Assembly (NCBI GenBank): GCA_964425215.1
Contig: CAYRLW010000010.1
Coordinates: 14,203 to 78,202 of the forward strand
Direction: 5' to 3'
DNA length: 64,000 nucleotides
Origin: CAYRLW01 sp964425215
Lineage (GTDB): Bacteria; Spirochaetota; Spirochaetia; Treponematales; Breznakiellaceae
Shown here: positions 47,807 to 56,830 of the stretch, piece by piece
How the letters are laid out: the number at the start of each line of letters is the position of its first letter
Numbering within the stretch: position 1 is the stretch's first letter
Made by a program: the position numbers and the translations under genes
Notes under the pieces: generated by a model
What the model was told of the DNA's origin: nothing
Database searches by the model: none
The model's input: only the letters and a program-made list of their open reading frames with translations

Positions 47807-48979
47807 GTGGGCAGAATTACCTCGTTTTTTAAGAGTAACGTTCGCCAGTATGGAATGGTCATCGCGTTAGTATTCATCATGGTGCTATTCCAAATACTAA
47901 CGGGTGGTATTTTGTTTAAACCGATGAATATTACCAACCTGGTGCTTCAAAATAGTTACGTGCTCATTTTGGGCGTCGGGATGCTGTTGTGTATCGTTAC
48001 GGGGAATGTGGATCTATCGGTCGGGTCCGTGGCCGCGTTTATCGGGGCTGTTTCGGCGGTCCTGATGATCGACATGAAGCTACCTGTCTTTTGGGGAATC
48101 GCGATTACCCTGGGGATTGGTTTGTTTGTGGGGGCGTTTCACGGCGTCTTTATAGCGTATTTGCGGATCCCCGCGTTTATCGTTACCCTGGCGGGTATGT
48201 TGATATTCCGAGGCCTGACCATGGTTATTTTGCAAGGCCAAACGAAGGCTCCCTTTGATAAGCTTATCCAAGACCTTTCCGCAGGGTATCTGCCCGGTAT
48301 GGATTGGCGAATGGGGGGGCTTAATATTATAGCCCTTTTAACGGGTTTGGCTTTTTCTATAATTTACGTCTTTTCCCAGATTAATAACCGAGCGAAAAAA
48401 CGCAAATACGATTTTGAGGTTCTTCCAATAGCGCTAGAGTTAATTAAGGGAACCCTGATCGTGGTGGCGATCAACGCTCTAACCTTCAGTTTGGCCGCGT
48501 ATAACGGTATCCCCATCATTTTAATCCTTTTAATAGCCCTTATTATCATCTACACGTTTATTACCCAGCGAACCATCGCCGGTCGGCATATTTACGCCCT
48601 GGGGGGGAATGAAAAGGCCGCCCGTCTCTCGGGGGTAAAGACCCAAAAGGTGATGTTTTGGGTCTACACCAATATGGGACTTTTGGCGGCCCTGGCCGGC
48701 TTGGTAGTCGCGGGCCGATTAAACGCCGCGACACCGAAGGCGGGAACCGGCTTTGAGCTTGACGCTATCGCCGCGTGTTTTATCGGCGGGGCATCCGCCT
48801 CTGGCGGGGTGGGTACGGTTGTCGGAACCATCGTCGGGGGTCTGGTAATGGGCGTTCTAAATAACGGTATGTCCATCATGGGCGTCAGCGTCGATTGGCA
48901 ACAGACCATCAAGGGTCTGGTTCTGCTTGGCGCGGTAAGCTTTGACGTGTACACCAAGTCAAGGAACGCTAGCCGGTAG
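47807..48979 (+). CDS. gguB: Multiple-sugar ABC transporter permease GguB
   Basis: This 390-residue inner-membrane permease of the XylH/GguB branch has about ten hydrophobic segments. The family blocks are ILGVGMLLCIVTGNVDLSVG with SVAAFIGAVS, RIPAFIVTLAGMLIFRGLTM, IAGRHIYALGGNEKAARLSG and the last loop IAACFIGGASASGGVGTVVG. Translation starts at GTG 47807 after AAGGAGTGGGGAA, 17 bases after gguA ends. It completes the chvE-gguAB importer for aldoses. Confidence 0.94.
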   Translation: MGRITSFFKSNVRQYGMVIALVFIMVLFQILTGGILFKPMNITNLVLQNSYVLILGVGMLLCIVTGNVDLSVGSVAAFIGAVSAVLMIDMKLPVFWGIAITLGIGLFVGAFHGVFIAYLRIPAFIVTLAGMLIFRGLTMVILQGQTKAPFDKLIQDLSAGYLPGMDWRMGGLNIIALLTGLAFSIIYVFSQINNRAKKRKYDFEVLPIALELIKGTLIVVAINALTFSLAAYNGIPIILILLIALIIIYTFITQRTIAGRHIYALGGNEKAARLSGVKTQKVMFWVYTNMGLLAALAGLVVAGRLNAATPKAGTGFELDAIAACFIGGASASGGVGTVVGTIVGGLVMGVLNNGMSIMGVSVDWQQTIKGLVLLGAVSFDVYTKSRNASR

Positions 48980-49044
48980 TAGGGCCTTAATCCTCGGTCG
49001 CGATAGTAGGTTTTAGGTTCCAAAGGAACCGGACTTATCGTAGT

Positions 49045-49078
49045 TTTAATAGCCTAAGGGTACCCTTAGGCTATTAAA
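49045..49078. terminator. Perfect 34-bp palindrome after gguB
   Basis: The left arm TTTAATAGCCTAAGGGT (49045-49061) is exactly complementary to the right arm ACCCTTAGGCTATTAAA (49062-49078) with no spacer. It probably ends chvE-gguAB transcription. A smaller GGTTCC/GGAACC hairpin precedes it (49016-49030). Confidence 0.7.
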
Positions 49079-49151
49079 GTCACCGGGTCCAACAGGCTCT
49101 TAATATCGCGGGAGCCTGAAAATACGTATCACGTCCAAATCTGGCAAATGT

Positions 49152-49630
49152 CTAGTGGTTGGTAATAACGACCTTGACCGCCGCGGGGTCATGCAGAGCC
49201 AGATTCATGGCCTCGAGGGTTTGGGCTAAGGGAAACTGGTGGGTGATCAGCGAGGTCATATCAACTTTTTTGAGCGGATCAGCTCCAAGGCCGTTCCAAA
49301 ATCCCACTGGGTAGCGTGCTCCCCTATAATTTTCAGCTCTCCGATAATTACCCGACGGATATCGATGGTGACTTTATCCGTCGGTACGCCTACCTGTACG
49401 ATCCGACCCCCTTGGCGGGTGATTTCGATAGCCTGGTCTATGGTGGCGCTCAGTCCGGCGACTTCAAAGGTGATGTCGGCTCCTATCCCATTGGTTAGTT
49501 CCATGACGGCGGATTTAAGATCGGTCTTAGCGGGATCCAAGACCAAATCGTAACCGTTGACCTCTGCCATTTTACGCCGCGTGGGGTTGGGTTCGCTAAC
49601 AATCACCAGGCCCGCGCCTGTTTGGGCTTC
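49152..49630 (-). pseudogene. Decayed zinc-type medium-chain alcohol/sorbitol dehydrogenase
   Basis: On the minus strand the frame TGAGLVIVSEPNPTRRKMAE... continues through the NAD-binding half of a medium-chain dehydrogenase (ADITFEVAGLSATIDQAIEI, TRQGGRIVQVGVPTDKVTID, IIGEHATQWDFGTALELIRS). At an A6 run (about 49269) the frame shifts; the family-like end (VDMTSLITHQFPLAQTLEAM, then NLALHDPAAVKVVITNH and a stop at 49152) is in another frame. One added A would restore SKKVD. The N-terminal zinc-binding half is absent beyond about 49630. Both truncation and frameshift make it a pseudogene, unless the A-run is a sequencing error. Confidence 0.85.
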
Positions 49631-49911
49631 TTAAAGCCCTGACCGTCCTTCAGCGCCTTGTGGCAAAGCCCCTTTACGGTTTGCCTTTCCGGGAACGTCC
49701 TTGGAACGGAAACTCTTTTGGATCAGGTAGGGAATCCCTTGGGCCCGTATACGAAGCTCCGTCCGCATACGCAGCCTCGCTGAGGTGCCTAGCCCCGGCC
49801 ACATTAAGCGATTTTTAGGGATAATGTACTTTAATAATACTGTTTTTACTTTAATAGTGTAAATACATGCAATAAATCTTGAAAAAAATGCATACTCATG
49901 CAGAAATACCC
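49631..49911. other. Gene-poor stretch between the pseudogene and the aro-ilv-leu operon
   Basis: No convincing gene is visible here. A 45-codon frame on the minus strand (49768-49631) has a basic composition and no family I know. The right part is AT-rich and carries the decamer TACTTTAATA twice (49827-49836 and 49847-49856; 20 bases centre to centre), a possible regulator site ahead of the operon promoter. Confidence 0.4.
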
Positions 49912-49940
49912 TTGAATAAGTTACGATAAGTGGGTAGCAT
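49912..49940 (+). promoter_or_regulatory. Sigma70-type promoter of the aromatic/branched-chain amino acid operon
   Basis: TTGAAT (49912-49917), 17-base spacer, TAGCAT (49935-49940). RNA would start near 49947, just before GGAGG (49950-49954) and the ATG at 49965. There is no room for a T-box or leader peptide downstream. Confidence 0.55.
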
Positions 49941-49964
49941 ATTCATATTGGAGGAACCTCCCGT

Positions 49965-51917
49965 ATGGTCGTCGTACTTTCCAAAAATATAGCTTCCCAG
50001 GATAAGGACAGGATCCGCTCTTATTTGCGGGATCGGGGCTTTACGGTCCGGGAACAGGTTTTTGGGGACGATGATATTTTCGGCGCCACCGGCAAGGGTT
50101 CGGTGGAGCTTCGGGAATTGGCCCTGCTTCCGGGGGTGGAACGGGTGGCCGCCACGAGCAAACCCTACGAATTGGCGTCCCGGGAAACAAAAAACGAGGA
50201 TACCATCGTTTCGGTGGGGCCGGTAAAAATCGGCGGTTCCAGGATCACGGTGATCGCGGGGCCCTGCGCGGTGGAAAGCCGGGACCAGATAATGGAAACC
50301 GCGGCCCGGGTCCGGGAATCCGGGGCGGTGCTTCTGCGTGGCGGGGCCTACAAGCCCCGAACAAGTCCCTACGCGTTCCAAGGTTTGGGGATGAAGGGCC
50401 TGGAGTACATGCGGGAAGCGGGGGATGCCTTTGGGATGCCCATCGTGACCGAGGTGGTTTCCCCGGAGCTGGCGGTCCAAATGGAAGCCCTGGTGGACGT
50501 GTTCCAAATTGGGGCCCGGAATATGCAAAATTATGAACTTCTTAAAAAAGTCGGGTCCCTGGGAAAGCCGGTGCTTTTAAAGCGGGGACCTTCGGCGACC
50601 ATAGAAGAGTGGCTGTTATCGGCCGAATACCTTCTCTCTTCTGGAACGAAGGATGTAATCCTTTGCGAACGGGGAATCCGAACCTTTGAAACCTACACGC
50701 GCAATACCCTGGATATTTCAGCGATCCCGGTGGTAAAAAAACTTTCCCACCTGCCGGTCATCGTAGATCCAAGCCACGCGGTGGGGATCCGGGCTAAGGT
50801 GAGCCCCGTGGCGTTGGCGGCCATAGCCGCCGGTTCCGATGGCCTTACGGTGGAGGTTCATCCTCGACCCGACGAAGCCCTGTCCGACGGGGCCCAATCG
50901 CTGTACCCGGAACAGTTTGAAAAACTGATGCGGGATATTGAAGCCCTTGCGCCGGTGGTGGGAAAAGAGTTGCTCCGGACGCCTCTGCCGTCCAGCGTGG
51001 TGATGGGGAAGGTCCTGTCCCCGGGGATGAGTTTCGAGCCGGAAAGTCCACGGGGAGGAAGCGGCGAAGGGGTCATCGCGTTTTCCGGCGAGGCGGGGGC
51101 CTTTGCCGAACAGGCCCTATTGCGGGCCTTCGGCGAAGAAGCTCCCAGGCTTCCGGTTTCATCCTTCACCGCGCTTTTTGACGCGGTATTGGAGGGAAAG
51201 GCCCAGTACGGCGTGGTGCCCATCGAAAACAGCCTGGCGGGATCGGTTCATGAAAATTACGATCTCTTGATCCGATACCCGGATATAGCGATCGTAGGAG
51301 AAATCAAGCTCCGGGTGGTCCACTATCTTATCGCCTCGGAAAAAGCCACCATGGAAAGCATTAGGGTTGTCCGAAGTCATCCCCAGGGGTTTGCCCAGTG
51401 CCGGGGGTTCTTGGACAAACACCCGGAATGGAAGATCGAGCCCACCAACGATACGGCCGGCGCGGTGGCTTCCATCGCCCGGGACGGGAGATCCGACGTG
51501 GCGGCAATTGCTGGGGAACCGGCGGCCCGTATCTACGGTCTTAAAATTTTAAAAGAGGGGATCGAGACGAATCCCCTGAACTATACCCGGTTTTTAATTA
51601 TCGCCCGGCAAAACGATTCAGGAACGGCGAGCATTCCCCCCTCCTTGGGGTCCGGAAAGCCGAATAAGGCTTCTCTGGTGTTCTCGACTCCCAACGAGCC
51701 GGGTTCCCTCTTTGTCTGTTTAAAAATATTGAGCGAACGGGGCATCAACCTTTCAAAATTGGAATCCCGCCCCATAGCGGGAAAGCCCTGGCGGTATCAA
51801 TTTTACGTGGATATCACCATCCCCGAGTCGGAGGGTATTTTCGAAGCGGCGATGGATGAGCTTAAAACGAAGACCGAGGACTTCCGTTTCCTCGGAGCAT
51901 ATCGAGCCTCTTTGTAG
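49965..51917 (+). CDS. Bifunctional DAHP synthase-prephenate dehydratase fusion
   Basis: The protein has 650 residues: a ferredoxin-like regulatory domain (~1-70), a type Ibeta 3-deoxy-7-phosphoheptulonate synthase (~75-335; VIAGPCAVESRDQIMETA, RGGAYKPRTSPYAFQGLG, IVDPSHAVGIRAKVSPVALA), a linker, prephenate dehydratase (~365-545; IAFSGEAGAFAEQALLRAF, VPIENSLAGSVHENYDLL, the TRF motif in NYTRFLII) and a C-terminal ACT domain (~572-648; FSTPNEPGSLFVCLKILSER, with ESRP). It joins the first step of the shikimate pathway to the step that commits to phenylalanine. ACT domains of this type bind Phe. It heads an operon with branched-chain genes. Confidence 0.93.
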   Translation: MVVVLSKNIASQDKDRIRSYLRDRGFTVREQVFGDDDIFGATGKGSVELRELALLPGVERVAATSKPYELASRETKNEDTIVSVGPVKIGGSRITVIAGPCAVESRDQIMETAARVRESGAVLLRGGAYKPRTSPYAFQGLGMKGLEYMREAGDAFGMPIVTEVVSPELAVQMEALVDVFQIGARNMQNYELLKKVGSLGKPVLLKRGPSATIEEWLLSAEYLLSSGTKDVILCERGIRTFETYTRNTLDISAIPVVKKLSHLPVIVDPSHAVGIRAKVSPVALAAIAAGSDGLTVEVHPRPDEALSDGAQSLYPEQFEKLMRDIEALAPVVGKELLRTPLPSSVVMGKVLSPGMSFEPESPRGGSGEGVIAFSGEAGAFAEQALLRAFGEEAPRLPVSSFTALFDAVLEGKAQYGVVPIENSLAGSVHENYDLLIRYPDIAIVGEIKLRVVHYLIASEKATMESIRVVRSHPQGFAQCRGFLDKHPEWKIEPTNDTAGAVASIARDGRSDVAAIAGEPAARIYGLKILKEGIETNPLNYTRFLIIARQNDSGTASIPPSLGSGKPNKASLVFSTPNEPGSLFVCLKILSERGINLSKLESRPIAGKPWRYQFYVDITIPESEGIFEAAMDELKTKTEDFRFLGAYRASL

Positions 51918-51937
51918 GTTCGTAAACGGGGGTAGGC

Positions 51938-52438
51938 ATGAAACGGCACGTGGTGTCGGCCTTGGTGGAAAACCGATCGGGTACGCTCAGTCGGGTTTCT
52001 GGCCTGTTTAGCCGTCGAGGGTTCAATATCGACGGCTTGACTGTGGGAGAAACGGAAGATCCGTCCGTGTCCCGCATGACCATCGCGGTGAGCGGGGACG
52101 AACGGGTCCTCGATCAAATTGTGAAGCAAGTGGAAAAACTCGTGGATGTGATCGCGGTTCGGGAATTGGATTCCGAATCCTGCATCCGACGGGAACTGCT
52201 TTTGGTTAAAGTAAAGGCCGACGAGGCTAGCCGCCCTGCGGTGATTGAAATCGCTACCATTTTCCGAGCCCGAATTATAGACGTATCTCCCACCACCATT
52301 ATTATCGAGGCCACCGGCGACAGTGTAAAGCTGGAGGGTCTCCTTCTCCTGCTACGCCCCTACGGCATCCTAGAACTTGCCCGCACCGGCCTTGTAGCCC
52401 TGGAACGCGGCTCCCTAGTACTAAGCATTAGCATTTAA
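51938..52438 (+). CDS. ilvH: Acetolactate synthase small (regulatory) subunit
   Basis: The protein has 166 residues: an N-terminal ACT domain (~3-75; HVVSALVENRSGTLSRVSGL, FSRRGFNIDGLTVGETED) and the IlvH C-terminal domain (RRELLLVKVKADEASRPAVI, ARIIDVSPTTIIIEATGDSV). It binds valine and regulates IlvB, encoded at the end of the same operon. It follows the DAHP synthase fusion by 20 bases with its own GGGGG-type site. The length is normal. Confidence 0.95.
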   Translation: MKRHVVSALVENRSGTLSRVSGLFSRRGFNIDGLTVGETEDPSVSRMTIAVSGDERVLDQIVKQVEKLVDVIAVRELDSESCIRRELLLVKVKADEASRPAVIEIATIFRARIIDVSPTTIIIEATGDSVKLEGLLLLLRPYGILELARTGLVALERGSLVLSISI

Positions 52439-52439
52439 C

Positions 52440-52522
52440 CGGCGCAAGCGAGGCTTTGCGACGGTATCCCGTTCCCCGCGTACGCAGGGTCCGGATTCGT
52501 CGTACTCCTACCGTTTGCGCCG
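52440..52522 (+). promoter_or_regulatory. Intercistronic element between ilvH and ilvC
   Basis: CGGCGCAA (52440-52447) and TTGCGCCG (52515-52522) enclose about 67 bases, so the 138-base gap folds on itself. This may be a processing or stability element. No known riboswitch or T-box consensus was seen. Confidence 0.35.
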
Positions 52523-52576
52523 TATCTCAATATTGTAATCATGCGTAATAAGGTACGCATGAAGGAGGTTTATACC

Positions 52577-53578
52577 ATGGCGATTATGTATTACGAGAAG
52601 GACTGTGACCTGGGTGCCCTAAAGGGTAAAACGATCGCGGTGATCGGCTACGGCTCCCAGGGGCACGCCCATGCGCTCAACGCCAAGGAGTCGGGAATGA
52701 AGGTGATTGTGGGTCTCTACGAGGGGTCCAAGTCCTGGGAACGGGCCGAAAAGGCGGGCTTCCAGGTCAAGGTGGCCCGGGAGGCGGCGGAGGCGGCGGA
52801 TTTCATCATGATTCTAATCAACGATGAAAAGCAGGCCAAACTGTACAACGAGTCGATTAAGCCGGCCCTTAAGAGCGGAAAAACCCTGGCCTTCGCCCAT
52901 GGGTTCAACATTCACTTTGGCCAGATCGTTCCTCCCAAGGATATCAACGTGGTGATGATCGCCCCCAAGGGGCCGGGGCACACGGTGCGGGAACAGTACC
53001 AGGCGGGAGCCGGGGTTCCCTGTTTGGTGGCGGTGCACCAGGATGCCACGGGGGACGCGAAGCGGCTGGCCCTGGCGTACTCGGCGGCCATCGGCGGCGC
53101 CCGGGCGGGGGTATTGGAAACCACGTTTAAGGAAGAAACCGAAACCGACCTCTTTGGGGAACAGGCGGTCCTTTGCGGCGGCGTATCGGCGCTGATGAAG
53201 GCGGGCTTTGAAACCCTCGTGGAAGCGGGGTACCAGCCCGAGAGCGCGTACTTTGAGTGTATGCACGAAATGAAACTGATCGTGGACCTGGTTAACCGGG
53301 GCGGCTTATCGTATATGCGCTATTCCATTTCCGATACCGCCGAATACGGGGATTACGTGACCGGTCCCAGGATCATCACCGACGAGACAAAAAAGGTGAT
53401 GAAGCAGGTTCTGACGGAAATTCAAAACGGGACCTTCGCTAAGAATTGGATCCTGGAAAATCAGGTTAATCGACCGTTCTTTAATTCCATGCGGGCCATG
53501 GAGGCCCAGCACCCCATCGAAAAGGTGGGCAAGGAGTTGCGCTCCATGATGAGCTGGCTCCCCAAATCCGAGGTATAA
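52577..53578 (+). CDS. ilvC: Ketol-acid reductoisomerase
   Basis: This is a 333-residue class I enzyme. The Rossmann motif is IAVIGYGSQGHAHALNAKES (residues ~20-39), with the KARI blocks FAHGFNIHFGQIVPPKDINV, IAPKGPGHTVREQYQAGAGV and VPCLVAVHQDATGDAKRLAL. The metal-binding Asp and Glu are in KEETETDLFGEQAVLCGG and the C-terminal knotted domain is LNRGG-like (LVNRGGLSYMRYSISDTAEY). It makes dihydroxy acids for valine and isoleucine synthesis. ATG 52577 follows AAGGAGG; the upstream in-frame ATG at 52541 lacks a site. Confidence 0.97.
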   Translation: MAIMYYEKDCDLGALKGKTIAVIGYGSQGHAHALNAKESGMKVIVGLYEGSKSWERAEKAGFQVKVAREAAEAADFIMILINDEKQAKLYNESIKPALKSGKTLAFAHGFNIHFGQIVPPKDINVVMIAPKGPGHTVREQYQAGAGVPCLVAVHQDATGDAKRLALAYSAAIGGARAGVLETTFKEETETDLFGEQAVLCGGVSALMKAGFETLVEAGYQPESAYFECMHEMKLIVDLVNRGGLSYMRYSISDTAEYGDYVTGPRIITDETKKVMKQVLTEIQNGTFAKNWILENQVNRPFFNSMRAMEAQHPIEKVGKELRSMMSWLPKSEV

Positions 53579-53589
53579 GGAGGCCCTTT

Positions 53590-55152
53590 ATGGCCCGTAC
53601 GGTACATATATTTGATACAACCCTCCGGGATGGCGAACAGGCTCCCGGCTGTAGTATGAACCTGCAGGAAAAGGTAGAGGTGGCCCGCCAGTTGGAAAAA
53701 TTGGGGGTCGATGTGATCGAAGCGGGATTTCCCGCGGCGAGCCCCGGGGATCTGGCGGCGGTAAAGGCGGTGGCGGCGGTGGTAAAAAACAGCACCGTCG
53801 CGGGTCTATGCCGGGCATTGGAAAAGGATATCGACGCGGGCTGGGACGCCCTGGCCAAAGCGGCTAGTCCCCGGATCCACACGTTTATCGCCACCTCGCC
53901 GATCCACATGGAGCATAAGCTTCGTATGACACCCGATCAGGTACTGGAACGGGCCGTAGCGGCGGTTTCCTACGCGAAACGATTTTGTACGGATGTGGAG
54001 TTTTCTGCCGAAGACGCATCCCGCAGTGACCCCGCGTTTTTATGCCGGGTTTTTGAAGCGGTTATTCGGGCCGGAGCCGCGGTGGTAAATATCCCCGACA
54101 CGGTGGGGTACGCGATTCCCGAGGAATTCGGCCAGTTGGTCCGCTACGTGAAGGAACATACGCCGAATATAGCGGAGGCTCGGATCGCGGTCCACTGCCA
54201 TAACGACTTAGGGTTAGCGGTAGCCAATACGTTGGCCGCTGCGGTGGCGGGGGCGGACCAGCTGGAGTGTACAATCAACGGACTGGGCGAACGGGCGGGG
54301 AACGCCTCGCTTGAAGAAATCGCCATGGGTTTACGGACCCGGAAGGATCTGCTGGACCTTACTTGCCGTTTGGATACCACGCAAATTTACGCCACGAGCC
54401 GCCTGGTATCCCAGGTAACCGGGGTCCGGGTCCAGCCGAATAAGGCGGTGGTGGGGGAGAACGCCTTTGCCCACGAGGCGGGGATCCACCAACACGGGGT
54501 AATGGCCAACCGGGCGACCTACGAGATCATGACCCCCGAATCCATCGGTCTTCCGAAAAACCGTATGGTCTTAGGAAAACATTCGGGCCGACACGCCTTT
54601 GAGGATCGTTTAAAGGACCTGGGATTCCAATTGGATACCCCAGCGGTCGACGAGGCCTTTGCCCAATTCAAGGTCCTGGCGGATAAAAAAAAGGTGGTCA
54701 GCGACCGGGACATCGAAGCCCTGGTCGTTGGTTCGGCGGCCATGGTTCCGGAAACCTACAAATTAGACCGCTGGGTGGTCAACTCGGGCTCTTCCCTCAG
54801 CGCCACCAGCACCATACGGCTTCAACACAAGGATGGGACCTTTATGGAGAAGGTGGCCGTGGGCGATGGTCCCATCGATGCGTCCTTTAAGGCCATCGAT
54901 AGTATCCTGGGCAAGGAATTGGAATTGGATTCCTTCGAGTTGGGCGCCATAACCGGGGGCGAGGACGCCCAGGGCGAGGCGACGGTAAAGATATCCTTTG
55001 ACGGCCGCCGTTGGAACGGCCGCGGCATTTCCACGGATATCGTGGAAGCGGCCATCAAGGCCTACGTGGCGGCGATCAACGCTATGGAATGGGAACTTTC
55101 CGCTACCGACGGCAGCCGGGAAGGCCGACCGAAGGAGCTGGACAGTGTCTAA
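53590..55152 (+). CDS. leuA: 2-isopropylmalate synthase
   Basis: The protein has 520 residues: an N-terminal TIM barrel with IFDTTLRDGEQAPGCSMNLQ (residues ~6-25), the second signature HCHNDLGLAVANTLAAAVAG (~201), and zinc ligands in HxH and Asn positions. The LeuA dimer (allosteric) domain follows (KLDRWVVNSGSSLSATSTIR, DSFELGAITGGEDAQGEATV). It condenses acetyl-CoA with 2-oxoisovalerate, the first step of leucine synthesis; leucine feedback is expected. ATG 53590 follows AAGGAGG, 11 bases after ilvC. Confidence 0.96.
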   Translation: MARTVHIFDTTLRDGEQAPGCSMNLQEKVEVARQLEKLGVDVIEAGFPAASPGDLAAVKAVAAVVKNSTVAGLCRALEKDIDAGWDALAKAASPRIHTFIATSPIHMEHKLRMTPDQVLERAVAAVSYAKRFCTDVEFSAEDASRSDPAFLCRVFEAVIRAGAAVVNIPDTVGYAIPEEFGQLVRYVKEHTPNIAEARIAVHCHNDLGLAVANTLAAAVAGADQLECTINGLGERAGNASLEEIAMGLRTRKDLLDLTCRLDTTQIYATSRLVSQVTGVRVQPNKAVVGENAFAHEAGIHQHGVMANRATYEIMTPESIGLPKNRMVLGKHSGRHAFEDRLKDLGFQLDTPAVDEAFAQFKVLADKKKVVSDRDIEALVVGSAAMVPETYKLDRWVVNSGSSLSATSTIRLQHKDGTFMEKVAVGDGPIDASFKAIDSILGKELELDSFELGAITGGEDAQGEATVKISFDGRRWNGRGISTDIVEAAIKAYVAAINAMEWELSATDGSREGRPKELDSV

Positions 55153-56818
55153 ATCAGCCTTTACCCCCGAGGTGGAAATATTCGATACCACATTACGGGA
55201 TGGGGCCCAGGGCGAGGGGATAACCTTTTCCGTACAGGATAAGTTAGCCGTTACCCAGGCCTTGGACGAGCTGGGGGTCGCGTGGATAGAGGCGGGGAAC
55301 CCGGGTTCGAACCCCAAGGATATGGAGTTCTTTAGGGCTGCTACGGCCCTGGAACTTCAAACTGCCACCCTCTGCGCCTTTGGGGCTACCCGAAAAAAGG
55401 GTACGACCCCCCAGGACGATGTGAACGTTCGGAGCCTTCTGCAGGCCAACACCCCGGCGATCGTTTTATTTGGAAAAAGCTGGGACCTCCATGCCACGGA
55501 GGTCCTCCGGGTAAGTTTGGAAGAAAATCTCGCCATGATCCGGGAGACCATCGCCTTCTTTAAGGACGCGGGGAAAACGGTTATCTACGACGCGGAACAC
55601 TTTTTTGACGGCTGGAAAGCCAACAGCGATTACGCGATGTTGACCCTTCAGGCGGCCCTGGAGGCGGGGGCCGATCGGCTTGTATTGGCTGATACCAACG
55701 GGGGGACTTTTCCCGACGTCATTCAGGCGGGGGTCCGCTCGGCCCTGGCGCTGGCCGCCTCGGTGGTCCCTTCCAAGGGACCGGGAAAGCCGGAAGATGC
55801 GGCGGAGGCCCTGGGGGCCACCACCTCGATTGTGGGGATTCATACCCACGACGATGCGGGAATGGCGGTGGCCAATTCGGTCATGGCGGTCATGGCGGGG
55901 GCCCGGCACGTACAAGGAACCCTGATCGGTTTTGGGGAGCGGTGCGGAAACGCGGCTCTGGCCGCCATCGTCCCCAGTTTGGAGCTGAAGTTAGGGCTCC
56001 GCTGTCTCCCGGAAGGGAAACTGGAACGGATTTCCGAGCTTTCCCGCCGGGTCGCAGAAATAGCCAATGTGGGAATCCCCGATAGTATGGCCTACGTGGG
56101 GAACCGGGCCTTTGCCCATAAGGCGGGGATGCACGCCGATGGAATCCTCAAGGTCCACCAATCCTTCGAGCATATCGATCCGGCGAAGGTGGGGAACGAC
56201 CGCCGATTCTTGATGAGCGAAATAGGCGGACGGTCGGCTATCGCCGAACGGGCAAAAAAGGTGGATCCTTCGATTACGAAAGATCACCCGGTAACCACCG
56301 CAGTGGCCGCCCGGCTGAAGAGCCTGGAATCCGAGGGCTGGCAATTCGAGGGCGCCGACGCGAGCTTTGAACTATTGGTTCGCCGGGAATTGGGAAAGTA
56401 TAAGCCCCTGTTCAGCATAGAACGGTACCGGGTGGTTAGTGAACACCCCAGCGCGGACGCTACCGTATGCTCCAACGCCTGGGTCAAGGTTAAGGTCGAC
56501 GGGAACACGGAAATCGCCGCTTCCGAGGGAGACGGTCCGGTTAACTCTCTGGACGGGGCCCTGCGGCGGGCCTTAGGACGTTTTTACCCCGAACTGGGCA
56601 AGGTACGGCTTTCGGACTACAAAGTCCGGGTTATCGACGGTAAAGACGCCACCGCCGCGAAGGTGCGGGTTCTCATCGAATCTACCGATGGAACGGATAG
56701 CTGGACTACTGTTGGGGTTTCGGCGGATATCATCGACGCCAGTAGGGCGGCCCTGGTGGATTCCATCGAGTATAAGTTGATCCACGACATTGAGCGTCGG
56801 TTCAAAGCGTATTTATAG
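55145..56818 (+). CDS. cimA: Citramalate synthase
   Basis: The protein of 557 residues starts at GTG 55145 with AAGGAG seven bases earlier and overlaps the leuA stop by 8 bases, so it is coupled to leuA. It has the DRE-TIM barrel motif VEIFDTTLRDGAQGEGITFS, the second signature in GIHTHDDAGMAVANSVMAVM, and a long C-terminal allosteric domain (SFELLVRREL, NAWVKVKVDGNTEIAASEGD, DGTDSWTTVGVSADIIDASR). It condenses pyruvate and acetyl-CoA to (R)-citramalate, so isoleucine is made from pyruvate rather than from threonine. The long form and motif ending separate it from LeuA. Confidence 0.93.
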   Translation: MSKSAFTPEVEIFDTTLRDGAQGEGITFSVQDKLAVTQALDELGVAWIEAGNPGSNPKDMEFFRAATALELQTATLCAFGATRKKGTTPQDDVNVRSLLQANTPAIVLFGKSWDLHATEVLRVSLEENLAMIRETIAFFKDAGKTVIYDAEHFFDGWKANSDYAMLTLQAALEAGADRLVLADTNGGTFPDVIQAGVRSALALAASVVPSKGPGKPEDAAEALGATTSIVGIHTHDDAGMAVANSVMAVMAGARHVQGTLIGFGERCGNAALAAIVPSLELKLGLRCLPEGKLERISELSRRVAEIANVGIPDSMAYVGNRAFAHKAGMHADGILKVHQSFEHIDPAKVGNDRRFLMSEIGGRSAIAERAKKVDPSITKDHPVTTAVAARLKSLESEGWQFEGADASFELLVRRELGKYKPLFSIERYRVVSEHPSADATVCSNAWVKVKVDGNTEIAASEGDGPVNSLDGALRRALGRFYPELGKVRLSDYKVRVIDGKDATAAKVRVLIESTDGTDSWTTVGVSADIIDASRAALVDSIEYKLIHDIERRFKAYL

Positions 56819-56830
56819 GAGAAACGGAGT

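Noticed and set aside
49631..49768. Forty-five-codon minus-strand frame between pseudogene and operon
   Set aside because: It has no ribosome-binding site, no similarity that I recognise and basic low-complexity composition. It may be a remnant but is not supported as a gene.
49889..49930. Thirteen-codon frame MHTHAEIPLNKLR as a leader peptide for the aro-ilv-leu operon
   Set aside because: It overlaps the -35 of the predicted promoter, so it would not be transcribed with the operon, and it has no Phe, Tyr or Trp and only two Leu and one Ile.
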